Source: Cloacibacterium normanense (GTDB lineage: Bacteria; Bacteroidota; Bacteroidia; Flavobacteriales; Weeksellaceae). From it: a stretch of 64,000 nt of DNA. The notes beneath the pieces were generated by a model. That model had not been told where the DNA came from. It saw only the letters and a program-made list of their open reading frames with translations, and searched no databases. Within the stretch, counting starts at the first letter, position 1. Every line of letters starts with the position of its first letter. Shown here one piece after another: positions 8,404-17,010 of this stretch. The DNA is taken from NCBI RefSeq assembly GCF_002943105.1, contig NZ_PTPZ01000003.1, forward strand, positions 62,001 to 126,000, written 5' to 3'. The translations under genes and the position numbers were made by a program.

Positions 8404-9534
8404 TTAAAGGTTGCCTCTTCTGGCTTGTTCTCTTTCTAAGGCTTCAAATAATGCTTTGAAATTACCAGCTCCGAAGCTTTGCGCACCATGTCTTTCTATA
8501 ATTTCGTAGAAAAGAGTAGGGCGGTCTTCTACAGGTTTTGTAAAAATTTGTAAAAGATAACCTTCTTCGTCACAGTCGATTAGAATTCCTAAATCTTGAA
8601 GTTTTTTAATGTCTTCGTCTATTGTTCCCACTCTTTCTGGAACCATTTCGTAGTAAGCTTCTGGTGGTGCTGAAAGGAATTCTACTCCTCTCGCTTTCAA
8701 TTCTGTTACCGTTTTTATGATGTCTTTAGTCGCTACTGCAATGTGCTGAACTCCTTCTCCTTCGTAGAAATCTAGATATTCTTCTACCTGAGATTTTTTC
8801 TTTCCTTCTGCTGGTTCATTAATAGGGAATTTAGCAAATCCGTTTCCGTTGCTCATTACTTTTGACATGAGTGCAGAATATTCGGTGTTAATTTGCTTAT
8901 CGTCAAAACTTAAAATATTTACAAATCCCATTACTTCTTCGTACCATTTTACTACAGGAATCATTCTGTCCCAACCTACATTTCCTACGCAATGGTCTAC
9001 ATAAAGCAATCCACAATCTGAAGGATTATAATCTGATTCCCATTTTTCGTATCCTGGCATAAATGGGCCGTTGTAATTTTTTCTTTCGATGAACATGTGA
9101 ACGGTTTCGCCGTAAGTATAAATTCCAGACATTTTTACTTCCCCGAATTCATCTTTTAGCGTTTTGGGTTCCATGTAAGGTTTTGCGCCACGATTTGTGG
9201 TTTCTTCGAATGCTTTGTAGGCATCATCTACCCAAAGTGCAAGAATTTTCACTCCATCACCATGTTTTCTTTGGTGCTCACAAATTGGTGAATCTGAAGA
9301 TAAACCTGAGGTAAGTACCAATCTTATTTTACCTTGTTGCACTACATAAGAAGCTCTGTCTCTTACGCCAGTTTCTGGTCCTGCATAAGCTACGCTCTGA
9401 AAACCGAAAGCAGTTTTGTAATAATGGGCTGCTTGTTTAGCGTTTCCTACATAAAATTCTATATAATCTGTTCCATTTATTGGAAGAAAATTCTCTGCCT
9501 GCGCTATTTTTTCGGCAAAAGTAAGTGTGCTCAT
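8404..9534 (-). CDS. hpd: 4-hydroxyphenylpyruvate dioxygenase
   Basis: A 376-residue non-haem iron enzyme converting 4-hydroxyphenylpyruvate to homogentisate. Two VOC domains are visible: the N-terminal one begins at GTDYIEFYVGNAKQAAHYY, and the catalytic one begins at YVDHCVGNV, whose histidine is the first iron ligand. The other ligands are the histidine in VQHIAVAT and the glutamate in LFYEIIER. The C-terminal helix FGAGNFKALFEALEREQ gates the active site in the family. It lies between fahA and a CoA-transferase gene in the tyrosine cluster. Confidence 0.96.
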   Translation of the reverse strand: MSTLTFAEKIAQAENFLPINGTDYIEFYVGNAKQAAHYYKTAFGFQSVAYAGPETGVRDRASYVVQQGKIRLVLTSGLSSDSPICEHQRKHGDGVKILALWVDDAYKAFEETTNRGAKPYMEPKTLKDEFGEVKMSGIYTYGETVHMFIERKNYNGPFMPGYEKWESDYNPSDCGLLYVDHCVGNVGWDRMIPVVKWYEEVMGFVNILSFDDKQINTEYSALMSKVMSNGNGFAKFPINEPAEGKKKSQVEEYLDFYEGEGVQHIAVATKDIIKTVTELKARGVEFLSAPPEAYYEMVPERVGTIDEDIKKLQDLGILIDCDEEGYLLQIFTKPVEDRPTLFYEIIERHGAQSFGAGNFKALFEALEREQARRGNL

Positions 9535-9599
9535 TTTTCTCTTTTTATTTGGAGTTTGTTATGTGCCAAATTACAAATATTGTGTGATGCGGACAAAAA

Positions 9600-9632
9600 A
9601 AATCAACAAAACCTATCTTTTTGATAGGTTTT
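9600..9632 (-). terminator. Terminator after CoA-transferase gene
   Basis: AAAACCTATC / GATAGGTTTT stem with the T-run on the minus strand, 7 bp beyond the stop at 9639. Confidence 0.8.
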
Positions 9633-9638
9633 AATAGT

Positions 9639-10922
9639 TTACAATGCGTGTGATTTAAATCGTTCGAAGCAGAATTTGTCTAGCATTTCTCTGTCATCAG
9701 GATGGGCAATGTCTATGAGAAGTTTTGCGCGCTGTCTCATGTTTTTTCCGTAAAGATAAGCTACTCCATATTCTGTTACCACATAGTGAATATGACCTCT
9801 AGTTGTTACTACACCAGCTCCTTCTTTTAAGTAAGGAACAATTCTAGGAACTCCTTTTTTGGTTCTAGAAGTAAGGGCAATAATAGGTTTTCCACCTTCA
9901 GAAAGTGCAGCCCCACGAATAAAATCCATTTGTCCGCCAATTCCTGAATATTGATAAGTGCCAATAGAATCTGCACAAACTTGACCTGTTAAATCTACTT
10001 CTATAGCAGAATTGATGGCTACTAATTTTTTGTTTCTTCTAATGATAGATGGATTGTTTACATGAGTTACATCCATAAACTGAAAAGAAGGATTATTGTC
10101 GATAAAATCGTATAATTTTTTTGTTCCAAAACAAAATGCAGTAATGGTTTTGTTGAGATGCGTTCCTTTATATTTATTGTTTACTACGTCATTCGCAACT
10201 AAATCTATAATTCCATCACTAATCATTTCCGTGTGTACGCCTAAATCTTTGTGATTGTGAAGTGAACTTAGAACCGCATCTGGAATGGTACCAATTCCCA
10301 TTTGAAGCGTAGATTTATCTTCTACCATTTCGGCAATGTATTTTCCGATGGTTCTTTCATCATCAGAAACTTTCGCAGCGTAATCTACCGTTAATAAATC
10401 GGTTTCATGCCACACCATTTTATCAATTCTTTTTACATGAAGCATAGAATCTCCTAGCGTTCTTGGCATTTTAGGATTTACTTGTGCAATCACATATTTT
10501 GCAGAATCTACGGCACTTCTCGCTACGTCTACAGAAGTTCCCAGGGAACAATAGCCGTGCTGATCTGGTGGTGAAACCTGAATAATAGCTACATCTAACG
10601 GAAGAATATTGTTTTTAAATAAAATAGGAATTTCACTCAAAAAAACGGGAACAAAATCTCCTCTGTCACTGTTTACCGCTTCTCTTACTGGTGCCGAAAC
10701 AAAAAGAGAGTTGATGTAAAAACTGTCTCTATATTCTGGTTTTGCGATTTCTACTTCACCTTGAACGGTGATGGAAACCACCTCTACATCTCTTAATCTA
10801 TGGGCTTGTTTTGCTAATTCCGAAATCAAATAATTAGGAGTACAAGCACTCCCGTGAAAAAATATTCTTTGGTTGCTCTGGACAAGTGATAAGGCTTCTT
10901 CTGCCGTGACGTAATTATACAT
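9639..10922 (-). CDS. Acetyl-CoA hydrolase/transferase family protein (acyl-CoA:carboxylate CoA-transferase)
   Basis: The 427 residues belong to the Cat1/4-hydroxybutyrate CoA-transferase branch: an N-terminal domain with HGSACTPNYL, and the C-terminal domain with GIGTIPDAVLSSL, HTEMISDGI and the segment GGQMDFIRGA typical of the CoA-binding half. A glutamate near HTEM or in the second domain is the expected covalent CoA carrier. The enzyme moves CoA between acids in the cytoplasm. Its place between HPPD and homogentisate dioxygenase suggests a role in activating acetoacetate made by this pathway, but acetate or propionate are equally common substrates of the family. Confidence 0.88.
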   Translation of the reverse strand: MYNYVTAEEALSLVQSNQRIFFHGSACTPNYLISELAKQAHRLRDVEVVSITVQGEVEIAKPEYRDSFYINSLFVSAPVREAVNSDRGDFVPVFLSEIPILFKNNILPLDVAIIQVSPPDQHGYCSLGTSVDVARSAVDSAKYVIAQVNPKMPRTLGDSMLHVKRIDKMVWHETDLLTVDYAAKVSDDERTIGKYIAEMVEDKSTLQMGIGTIPDAVLSSLHNHKDLGVHTEMISDGIIDLVANDVVNNKYKGTHLNKTITAFCFGTKKLYDFIDNNPSFQFMDVTHVNNPSIIRRNKKLVAINSAIEVDLTGQVCADSIGTYQYSGIGGQMDFIRGAALSEGGKPIIALTSRTKKGVPRIVPYLKEGAGVVTTRGHIHYVVTEYGVAYLYGKNMRQRAKLLIDIAHPDDREMLDKFCFERFKSHAL

Positions 10923-11117
10923 AATATAATCGTTTTTATGTTTCTAAACTTTTCAATTTTCTCTGTTTCCCAAAGTTACATTATTATGAAGAATGTACAA
11001 GATGAGATTTATCAAATAAAGTTCTGGTTTTTTGATAATATTGACCTGTTTTTGTGCTAAAGTGCATAAAAATAGGAATTTTTAACCCATAAAATTTTTA
11101 AATGTTTATTCGGGATT

Positions 11118-12305
11118 TTACTCTTGACTTCTGTCGTGTAAATAATTTTCTTCGGTGTCTAACCAACTGGTAGCGTAGGATTTATCTTCCACTTTCATCG
11201 CTTCTTCTGTAATTTTCAGTGGTCTGAAAGGATCTACCATTACCGCATATTCTTCGGTGAATTTTTTGCCAATGCTTCTTTCCATTGCGCCAGGATGAGG
11301 TCCGTGGACAATTCCGCCAGGATGAAGCGTAAAATCCATTAAGTCAATATGATTTCTGCTCATAAAATCTCCTTCAGTATAGAAAAGAACCTCGTCTGAA
11401 TCTATATTCGAGTGGTTATAAGGTGCAGGAATCGCTTGAGGATGATAATCGTACATTCTCGCCACAAAAGAACAAATCACAAAATTATGCGCTTCAAAAT
11501 TCTGATGAATCGGTGGTGGTAAATGCACTCTTCCAGTAATCGGTTCAAAATTTTTGATGTTAAATTTATAAGGATAGAAATAACCGTCCCAACCTACCAC
11601 ATCAAAAGGATGTGTAGCGTAAAAAAAATCCCAAATCAGGTTTTCTTTTTTTACTTTAATGAGAAATTCTCCTTTTTCGTCTTTGGGTTCTACAAAAGTG
11701 GGAGCGATAATATCTCTTTCGCAAAAAGGGGAATGTTCCAGTAATTGCCCGAACTCATTTCTGTATCTTTTTGGCGTATAAATCGGGGAGTGTGCTTCTA
11801 AAAAGAACAATACATTTTCTGTAGTTTCTAACTCTACTTGATAAATCGTTCCTCTTGGAATGATAAGGTAATCTCCTTTTTCGAAATCTAAATTTCCTAC
11901 AAAGGTTTTCAGTGTGCCTTTTCCTTCATGTACGAAAAGCAGTTCGTCACATTCTGCATTTTTGTAAAAATAATCAGTAGATTTTTTTGGCTTTGCCAAG
12001 CCCATTTTTAAATCGTTGTTTAACAACAAAACTTTTCTACTTTCTAAATAATCATTTTCGGGAGTGACTTGTACACCTTTAAACATTCTCGGCGTGATGT
12101 TTCGGTCTACTGCAATTTTGGGAGTAACATCTTTTGGCGTTCCAATAGATTTAATCTGTGTAGGTCTGTGAATATGATACAGTAACGAAGAGATTCCGTG
12201 AAAACCTTCAGTCCCAAAAAGCTGTTCGTAATAGAAATTCCCTTCCTCGGATTTAAAAATGGTATGCCTTTTTTGCGGAATTTTTCCTAATGTGGTGTAT
12301 CTCAT
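11118..12305 (-). CDS. hmgA: Homogentisate 1,2-dioxygenase
   Basis: This enzyme opens the homogentisate ring to maleylacetoacetate. I chose the ATG at 12305 (MRYTTLGKIPQKRHTIF), which starts at the conserved family N-terminus; the frame runs 17 residues further upstream but without support. The 395-residue length is typical for the shorter Bacteroidota form. The iron-binding part is in the C-terminal cupin, with PYNHSNIDSDEVLFYTEG and LHPGGIVHGPHPGAMERS. It is the first gene of the minus-strand tyrosine cluster. A maleylacetoacetate isomerase is not present in the window. Confidence 0.95.
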   Translation of the reverse strand: MRYTTLGKIPQKRHTIFKSEEGNFYYEQLFGTEGFHGISSLLYHIHRPTQIKSIGTPKDVTPKIAVDRNITPRMFKGVQVTPENDYLESRKVLLLNNDLKMGLAKPKKSTDYFYKNAECDELLFVHEGKGTLKTFVGNLDFEKGDYLIIPRGTIYQVELETTENVLFFLEAHSPIYTPKRYRNEFGQLLEHSPFCERDIIAPTFVEPKDEKGEFLIKVKKENLIWDFFYATHPFDVVGWDGYFYPYKFNIKNFEPITGRVHLPPPIHQNFEAHNFVICSFVARMYDYHPQAIPAPYNHSNIDSDEVLFYTEGDFMSRNHIDLMDFTLHPGGIVHGPHPGAMERSIGKKFTEEYAVMVDPFRPLKITEEAMKVEDKSYATSWLDTEENYLHDRSQE

Positions 12306-12361
12306 TTCTACTGGTTTTCTGATTTTCCCAAATATAATAAAATTTAGAAATCTCACTCCAT

Positions 12362-12392
12362 AAAAAACTCCCGATGGATTTCGGGAGGAGAA
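12362..12392 (-). terminator. Terminator after CBS-domain gene
   Basis: CTCCCGA / TCGGGAG stem with A-run 12363-12367 giving a T-run on the minus strand; stops transcription ahead of hmgA. Confidence 0.8.
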
Positions 12393-12416
12393 ATGGTATT
12401 AGTTCAGTCGAAAAAT

Positions 12417-12851
12417 TTAAGTGTTGATATAGTGGGTAAGATTTTCGATGACGTCTTTTTGGTGCAATAAAACTTCGTCTAGAAGGTCTTTTACAGAAAT
12501 GAGACCGATGAGTGTTTCGTTTTCTACCACAGGCAAATATCTCACATTGAGTTGAGTCATGATTTCCATACATTTTTCGATGGGGTCATTTTTAGAAAGT
12601 TTTGGGAGGTCTGTTCTCATAATTTCTCTTACCGCAAGTTCCTTAGAACTTTTGTTGAGGAGCACAACTTGGCGTGCGTAATTTCTCTCCGAAAGAATGC
12701 CGAGATATCGTATTCCATCCATTACAATAACAGAGCCTATGTTTTTGTCTGCCATTAATTTTAAAGCTTCGAAAACGGTTTTTTCAGGTTCGATGATGGC
12801 GAGTTCTCTTGATTTTCTATCAAGAATGTGTTTTATAGTTCTCATATTCAT
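12417..12851 (-). CDS. Two-CBS-domain protein
   Basis: A 144-residue protein consisting of a CBS pair (about residues 10-65 and 75-135). Visible repeats of the CBS pattern are NIGSVIVMDGIRYLGILSERNYARQV and LNVRYLPVVENETLIGLISVKDLLDEV. Stand-alone CBS pairs usually bind adenine nucleotides and regulate a partner protein; no partner is evident here, because the gene is a single unit with its own terminator. The conserved start MRTIKHILDRK makes either MNMRT or MRT the true N-terminus. Confidence 0.88.
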   Translation of the reverse strand: MNMRTIKHILDRKSRELAIIEPEKTVFEALKLMADKNIGSVIVMDGIRYLGILSERNYARQVVLLNKSSKELAVREIMRTDLPKLSKNDPIEKCMEIMTQLNVRYLPVVENETLIGLISVKDLLDEVLLHQKDVIENLTHYINT

Positions 12852-13013
12852 GTGGTTTTAGTGTGTTTCTAAAATTAATAAAATATTTTGAATATGAAAT
12901 AGTTAGCGAAAAAAAAATCTGAAATTTTTGAGAAAATATTTTGCTAGAAAGTACTTAAAATGATGAAAACTTATCTGCTATTGCGATGTACATAGTTTGT
13001 GTAATCTTTTTGT

Positions 13014-13170
13014 AAAACGCAAAGAATTTTTAATGATTTTCTGGCAAGTTTAAGTGAGCAAGGTTGACGAATCAATTCGTTTTTTAAACGTAGGTTTAAT
13101 CCAATTCGCTAGCGAATTTTATCTTTGTTTGATTATTTTTTTACTTTAAAGTTTTAAAACCTTTGCGTTT
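13014..13170. repeat. Intergenic element bounded by CGCAAAG/CTTTGCG inverted repeats
   Basis: AAACGCAAAG (13015-13024) and CTTTGCGTTT (13161-13170) are perfect inverted ends. Inside are ACGAAT-CA-ATTCGT (13067-13080) followed by a T-run, and the 16-bp palindrome AATTCGCTAGCGAATT (13103-13118). No coding frame is visible. The whole gene-free stretch 12852-13196 is this element plus AT-rich flank. It looks like a MITE-sized dispersed repeat; a related element is at 29044-29160. Confidence 0.6.
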
Positions 13171-13196
13171 CAAAAGGATGAACGATTGATTTTTAT

Positions 13197-14531
13197 TTAA
13201 GTCAAGGAAATTCCGCCAAGATTTCCGCTGCTCATCATCAGGAAAGCAGCATTTGATTTTTCTAGATTTTGCCAAAAATTTTTCAAATCATCCGCATTGG
13301 TAAAAACCTGTAAATTTTCCTTCCCGAAAGATTCTTTAATCAATTCAGGCGAAATGGGAGTCATATTTTTAATTTTCAAAGCTTCCAAATCATAGAAAAC
13401 TACCGCTTCATCAAGTTGGGCTAAAGTATTTTTGTATTGAGGCAAAAACGCTGGATTGAGAGAAGAGTAGGTGTGAAGTTCTAGAACGCCTATTTTCTTC
13501 ATGGCAGGAAATTGTTCTGCAAAGGCTTCTACAGATGCTTTTACTTTGCTTGGTGCGTGTGCAAAATCTCTGTACAAAATCACATCATCATTTCTTTTTA
13601 CCTTTTCTAAACGTTTTGATGCGCCAGAGAAACTCATCATGGCTTCGTAGAAATCTTCGTCTAGAATGCCCAATTGATTACAAATAAGCCTTGCTCCTTC
13701 TAAATTCAGTAAATTGTGCTTTCCGAAAATTTTAAGCGGAATTTGCCCCATTTCTGTCTCTACGGAAGTTTTTCCGTTTTTGGTTTCGTAGTTGGGCGTT
13801 TTGTAAGGCATTTTTCTGAAATAATTCTCCGCTTCATCTACCAATTTTGCTAAGTTTTCGTCTTCTTCATTGTACACTAGAATTCCACCAGAAGTAATAT
13901 TTTTAATGAAATTTCTGAAAGCGTCTACATATTCTTTCTCCGTTTTGAAAACATTGATATGATCCCAAGAAATCCCAGAAATCAAAGCAATATTCGGGTG
14001 ATAATGTAAGAATTTCGGACGAGAATCTATCGGGGAAGAAAGATATTCATCTCCTTCTAAGATAATGAAATCATTCTCTGAAGAAAGGTTTACCATGCAA
14101 TCAAAACCTTCTAGCGGTGCTCCTACCATAAAATCTGTGTCGAAATGATGGTATTGCAACGCATGAAGAACCATCGAAGTAATGGTAGTTTTCCCGTGAG
14201 AACCTGCAATCACCACTCTGGTTTTTTCTTTGCTCTGTTCGTATAGAAATTCTGGATAAGAATAGATTTTGATGCCCAGTTCTTGAGCTTTCAAGAGTTC
14301 TGGATTCTCTTTTTTGGCATGCATGCCTAGAATGACTGCGTCTAGATTTTCAGAAATTTTCTCAGGAAACCAACCTAAACTTTCAGGAAGAAGTCCGTTT
14401 TTTTGCAATTGAGAAAGAGAAGGTTCAAAAATAGCATCATCTGAACCTGTGATTTGGTAACCTTTATTTTTGAGTGCTATGGCAAGATTGTGCATTGCAG
14501 CACCGCCAATCGCAATGAAATGAATGTTCAT
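13197..14531 (-). CDS. mpl: UDP-N-acetylmuramate:L-alanyl-gamma-D-glutamyl-meso-diaminopimelate ligase-like (Mpl)
   Basis: A 444-residue Mur ligase. The N-terminal UDP-binding domain opens MNIHFIAIGGAAMHNLA, the ATP P-loop is GSHGKTTITSMV (about 108-119), and the central domain has EGDEYLSSPIDSRPKFLHY, the serine/arginine motif typical of Mpl rather than MurC. ISWDHINVF carries the usual D-H of the metal site. Mpl recycles cell-wall tripeptide onto UDP-MurNAc in the cytoplasm. The Bacteroidota version is often annotated simply as a peptidoglycan synthetase, so the exact peptide substrate is inferred. It is followed by an acyltransferase gene, spaced about 60 bp. Confidence 0.82.
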   Translation of the reverse strand: MNIHFIAIGGAAMHNLAIALKNKGYQITGSDDAIFEPSLSQLQKNGLLPESLGWFPEKISENLDAVILGMHAKKENPELLKAQELGIKIYSYPEFLYEQSKEKTRVVIAGSHGKTTITSMVLHALQYHHFDTDFMVGAPLEGFDCMVNLSSENDFIILEGDEYLSSPIDSRPKFLHYHPNIALISGISWDHINVFKTEKEYVDAFRNFIKNITSGGILVYNEEDENLAKLVDEAENYFRKMPYKTPNYETKNGKTSVETEMGQIPLKIFGKHNLLNLEGARLICNQLGILDEDFYEAMMSFSGASKRLEKVKRNDDVILYRDFAHAPSKVKASVEAFAEQFPAMKKIGVLELHTYSSLNPAFLPQYKNTLAQLDEAVVFYDLEALKIKNMTPISPELIKESFGKENLQVFTNADDLKNFWQNLEKSNAAFLMMSSGNLGGISLT

Positions 14532-14593
14532 GTTTTAATTAAAATTAAAAAGAGCCAGGTGAAAAGAGCCAAGTAAAATTTAATAAAATAATT

Positions 14594-15397
14594 TTACTCG
14601 TCTTTTTTCTCTTGTTTTTTGCGCTCCTGATATTCTTTGTCATAATCGTGAAGCACGTTATGTTCAGGAGTTTGCTCGATGGCGTGCATAATTTTGTAAA
14701 GAATATCTTCCGCCTTTTCGTTGTCGTAATCTATATCTAATGGAGCTTTAAATTGCATGGTAGGTTCTACACCTGTCACTTTTACTCTCAATCCTTTTTT
14801 GTCAAAAGCTCTACGGAAACCATTGATTTTGATAGGAATAACGATAGAACGTTGTTGCTGAACGAGTTTAGCTGTTCCTTTTCTACCTTGTGCAAAAGCA
14901 GAAGTAGTTCCTTGCGGAAAAGAAATTACCCAACCATTATCTAGCGCTTTCAGAATATTTTCTACTTCTTTTAAATCTACCATTCTGTTTACATTTTTTC
15001 CTTCGGCGCGCCAAGTTCTTTTTACGGTAACAGCTCCTGCCAATTTAAAAATTCTTGCCAAAATCCCTTTATTCATGGTTTCTTCTGCAGCTACGTAGTA
15101 GAAATCTACTTTTGGATTCAGCAGGTAAACAGGATTTTTGATGGTGTTCATATATCCGTTATTCACGGCACAGAAAACGTGGTACATTGCTGCTACATCA
15201 GCAAAATACGTTTGGTGATTAGATACAAATAGCACATTGTTTTTCGGGAGGTTTACCAAATGCTCGGTTCCTGTAATTTTCAACTTGTTGAACCCATTAA
15301 ATCTTCTGTAGGAAATCATTCCCAAGATGAAGATGATAAATCTCTTTAAAAAGTAAATATTCCCGAAAGAATCTGTAAAAATGCTTTTCTTCGCCAT
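14594..15397 (-). CDS. 1-acyl-sn-glycerol-3-phosphate acyltransferase-like (PlsC family)
   Basis: I chose ATG 15397 (MAKKSIFTDSFGN), which leaves 267 residues; a longer frame adds 13 unconserved residues. One membrane segment near the N-terminus (FIIFILGMISY) precedes the acyltransferase block with the catalytic NHQTYFAD (NHx4D), the acceptor-binding FPQGTTSAF in place of FPEGT, and a C-terminal basic tail rich in Lys and Glu. The enzyme should act at the inner membrane in phospholipid synthesis, though it could acylate a related glycerol or amino-acid lipid. Confidence 0.85.
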   Translation of the reverse strand: MAKKSIFTDSFGNIYFLKRFIIFILGMISYRRFNGFNKLKITGTEHLVNLPKNNVLFVSNHQTYFADVAAMYHVFCAVNNGYMNTIKNPVYLLNPKVDFYYVAAEETMNKGILARIFKLAGAVTVKRTWRAEGKNVNRMVDLKEVENILKALDNGWVISFPQGTTSAFAQGRKGTAKLVQQQRSIVIPIKINGFRRAFDKKGLRVKVTGVEPTMQFKAPLDIDYDNEKAEDILYKIMHAIEQTPEHNVLHDYDKEYQERKKQEKKDE

Positions 15398-15633
15398 TTT
15401 CAAGCAGCTATTAAGCTCGATTTTTATTAAACACAAATGATTTTTCTGCGCTATTAATTTTTAACCGAAAAAGTGACAAAAGCTATATTTGTTTTAAAGT
15501 TTCCTAAAATGAAAAAGATTAAACAATACTTTTTCTTCTTTTGAAAGACTTATTTTCAAGCTTTTCTTTTGTGGCTTTTGTGGTTTAAAAATTTTTTGAT
15601 AATGAATTAAACATCAAAATGCAGATTGCAAAT

Positions 15634-16263
15634 TTAAACATTTTTTAGCAACTCGTTCAATTCACTCAAAATCATAGAAGTGGCGCCCCAAATTTTGTGG
15701 TTTTGGAAATCAAAATAAGGAACTTTATATCCATTGGTTCGTGGCAATTCCATGGTTAGAGGTGGTTTTGGCAAATCTCGAATCACGGAAAGCGGAACTT
15801 CTAAAATTTCTTGAACTTCTGTTTGTTGGTGATTAAAATCTGGCCAATTTTCGGTGTAAGACAGAAAAGCATACACGAAAAAATTACTTGGCGGAATATA
15901 AATAGGAGAGAGTTCTCTCACGATTTTGATTTGAGACATCGTTACGCCAATTTCTTCCCAGGTTTCACGGATGGCAGTTTCTGCAAAGTCTGCATCGGTG
16001 TCATCTTTTTTACCACCAGGAAGCGAAATCTGCCCAGAATGTCTATCATTCTCATTGTGCGTTCTGTGGATGAGCGGAAAGTGCCATTCTCCGTTTTTGG
16101 GATAGAGTAAAATATTGACGGCGGCGTATTTAGGGTTTTTGGCCAAAATTTCTTCTTGCGTGAGCAAAGAACGATAAGGTGGCGCATAATCTTTTTGCGC
16201 ATCAAAACCGCCCAACTCTGCGTCTTGCAACTGCTGTAATAGTATTTCTAAAGAATTTTGCAT
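15634..16263 (-). CDS. Nudix hydrolase, CoA pyrophosphatase type
   Basis: The 209 residues have the arrangement of NUDT7/NudL-like CoA diphosphatases: the substrate motif LIHRTHNENDRHSGQISLPGG and a Nudix box GGKKDDTDADFAET..RETWEEIGV with the REXXEEXG helix that binds magnesium. The first box acid is shifted (Asp rather than Glu), as in many CoA pyrophosphatases. It would hydrolyse CoA or its derivatives to phosphopantetheine and 3',5'-ADP in the cytoplasm. It is the last core gene before the accessory region that starts at 16.3 kb. Confidence 0.87.
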   Translation of the reverse strand: MQNSLEILLQQLQDAELGGFDAQKDYAPPYRSLLTQEEILAKNPKYAAVNILLYPKNGEWHFPLIHRTHNENDRHSGQISLPGGKKDDTDADFAETAIRETWEEIGVTMSQIKIVRELSPIYIPPSNFFVYAFLSYTENWPDFNHQQTEVQEILEVPLSVIRDLPKPPLTMELPRTNGYKVPYFDFQNHKIWGATSMILSELNELLKNV

Positions 16264-16330
16264 TGCTCAAAAATAGGGAATTTTTAGCAGAGCTTGTTTT
16301 AAAGGATTGTTAAATGTTGATAAGATTTTG

Positions 16331-16490
16331 CTCGAGTCAAGTTAGGGTCTGAGTTGAGTTTCCTTTTACATTTGTTCGTGGTTTGTTCGTGATTTAGGGT
16401 ACTTTTTCGAGGCTGATTCGAAGGAAACACGAAGGAACCACGAACAAACCTCAAACTTGACTGCTCTTTAACCCGAATTAGAGTAGAAGT
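16331..16490. repeat. Fold-back repeat with TTCGTG/CACGAA arms
   Basis: Left arm TTTGTTCGTGGTTTGTTCGTG is 21 bases, positions 16371-16391; its complement at 16428-16448 matches 19 of 21. The apex holds GGGTACTTTTTC (16397-16408) and GCTGATTCGA. Outer arms CGAGTCAAG and CTTGACT also tend to pair. The same apex motifs recur in the fold-back repeat at 60489-60616. Confidence 0.65.
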
Positions 16491-16502
16491 TCTTATAAAG
16501 AA

Positions 16503-16535
16503 AAAACCTCTGCGAAAGCAGAGGTTTTGGTTTTT
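16503..16535 (-). terminator. Terminator after the 107-aa gene
   Basis: AACCTCTGC-GAAA-GCAGAGGTT with A-run on the left and T-runs on the right, so it can act in both directions; it lies 17 bp past the stop of the minus-strand gene. Confidence 0.8.
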
Positions 16536-16551
16536 TATTGAAACTTACGGA

Positions 16552-16875
16552 TTATAAATCTGAATCATCAGATATGATAGACCAATTATCTAAAAGAGTA
16601 ACGTATTTTTCTGTATAGGCACCAGCTTCTCCATCAATTGTTAAACTAGCAACTTCTAAATCAAGAAACAAATCTTTGATTGTTTCTAATTCATCATAGG
16701 TTAGATTTACTTTATAATGGCTAGTTGTTTTGTCGTCTTTTTTGTTATGTAACTCAGGTTTTTTTATTTCGTTATATTTCAATATTCTTTCCAGTTTTTT
16801 GACAAGATTTATATTGCCAACTTTATTTAACTCTTTTATGGCTTCAGATATTGAATAGTGATTTATAGTATTCAT
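16552..16875 (-). CDS. Hypothetical protein, 107 aa
   Basis: I do not recognise this small acidic protein. It is predicted to be mostly helical (residues 8-33, 62-76) with a charged lysine-rich linker around 38-50 and a C-terminal acidic end SDDSDL. It has no signal peptide or membrane segment. Its stop codon lies within the first of two 23-bp direct repeats (16540-16562 and 16954-16976) that flank the gene. It is separated from the DndC-like gene by 135 bp and could be co-transcribed with it. The ATG at 16875 follows an A-rich stretch. Confidence 0.6.
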   Translation of the reverse strand: MNTINHYSISEAIKELNKVGNINLVKKLERILKYNEIKKPELHNKKDDKTTSHYKVNLTYDELETIKDLFLDLEVASLTIDGEAGAYTEKYVTLLDNWSIISDDSDL

Positions 16876-16953
16876 TTTTTTTTCAAAAAAGTTATTTTTG
16901 ACCTGTTTTTTTGATTAAGAATGCTTTAAAAATGCTTATTTGTATTGGTTAAG

Positions 16954-16976
16954 TGAAACTCACGGATTATAAATCC
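16954..16976. repeat. Second copy of a 23-bp direct repeat around the 107-aa gene
   Basis: The first copy is at 16540-16562; 21 of 23 positions agree. The core CGGATTATAAATCCG is itself a perfect 6-bp stem with ATA loop in this copy. The first copy overlaps the stop codon of the 107-aa gene. Confidence 0.7.
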
Positions 16977-17010
16977 GCGAGATCGGGTTAAAAATCTGGG
17001 AGTTTGGGGA

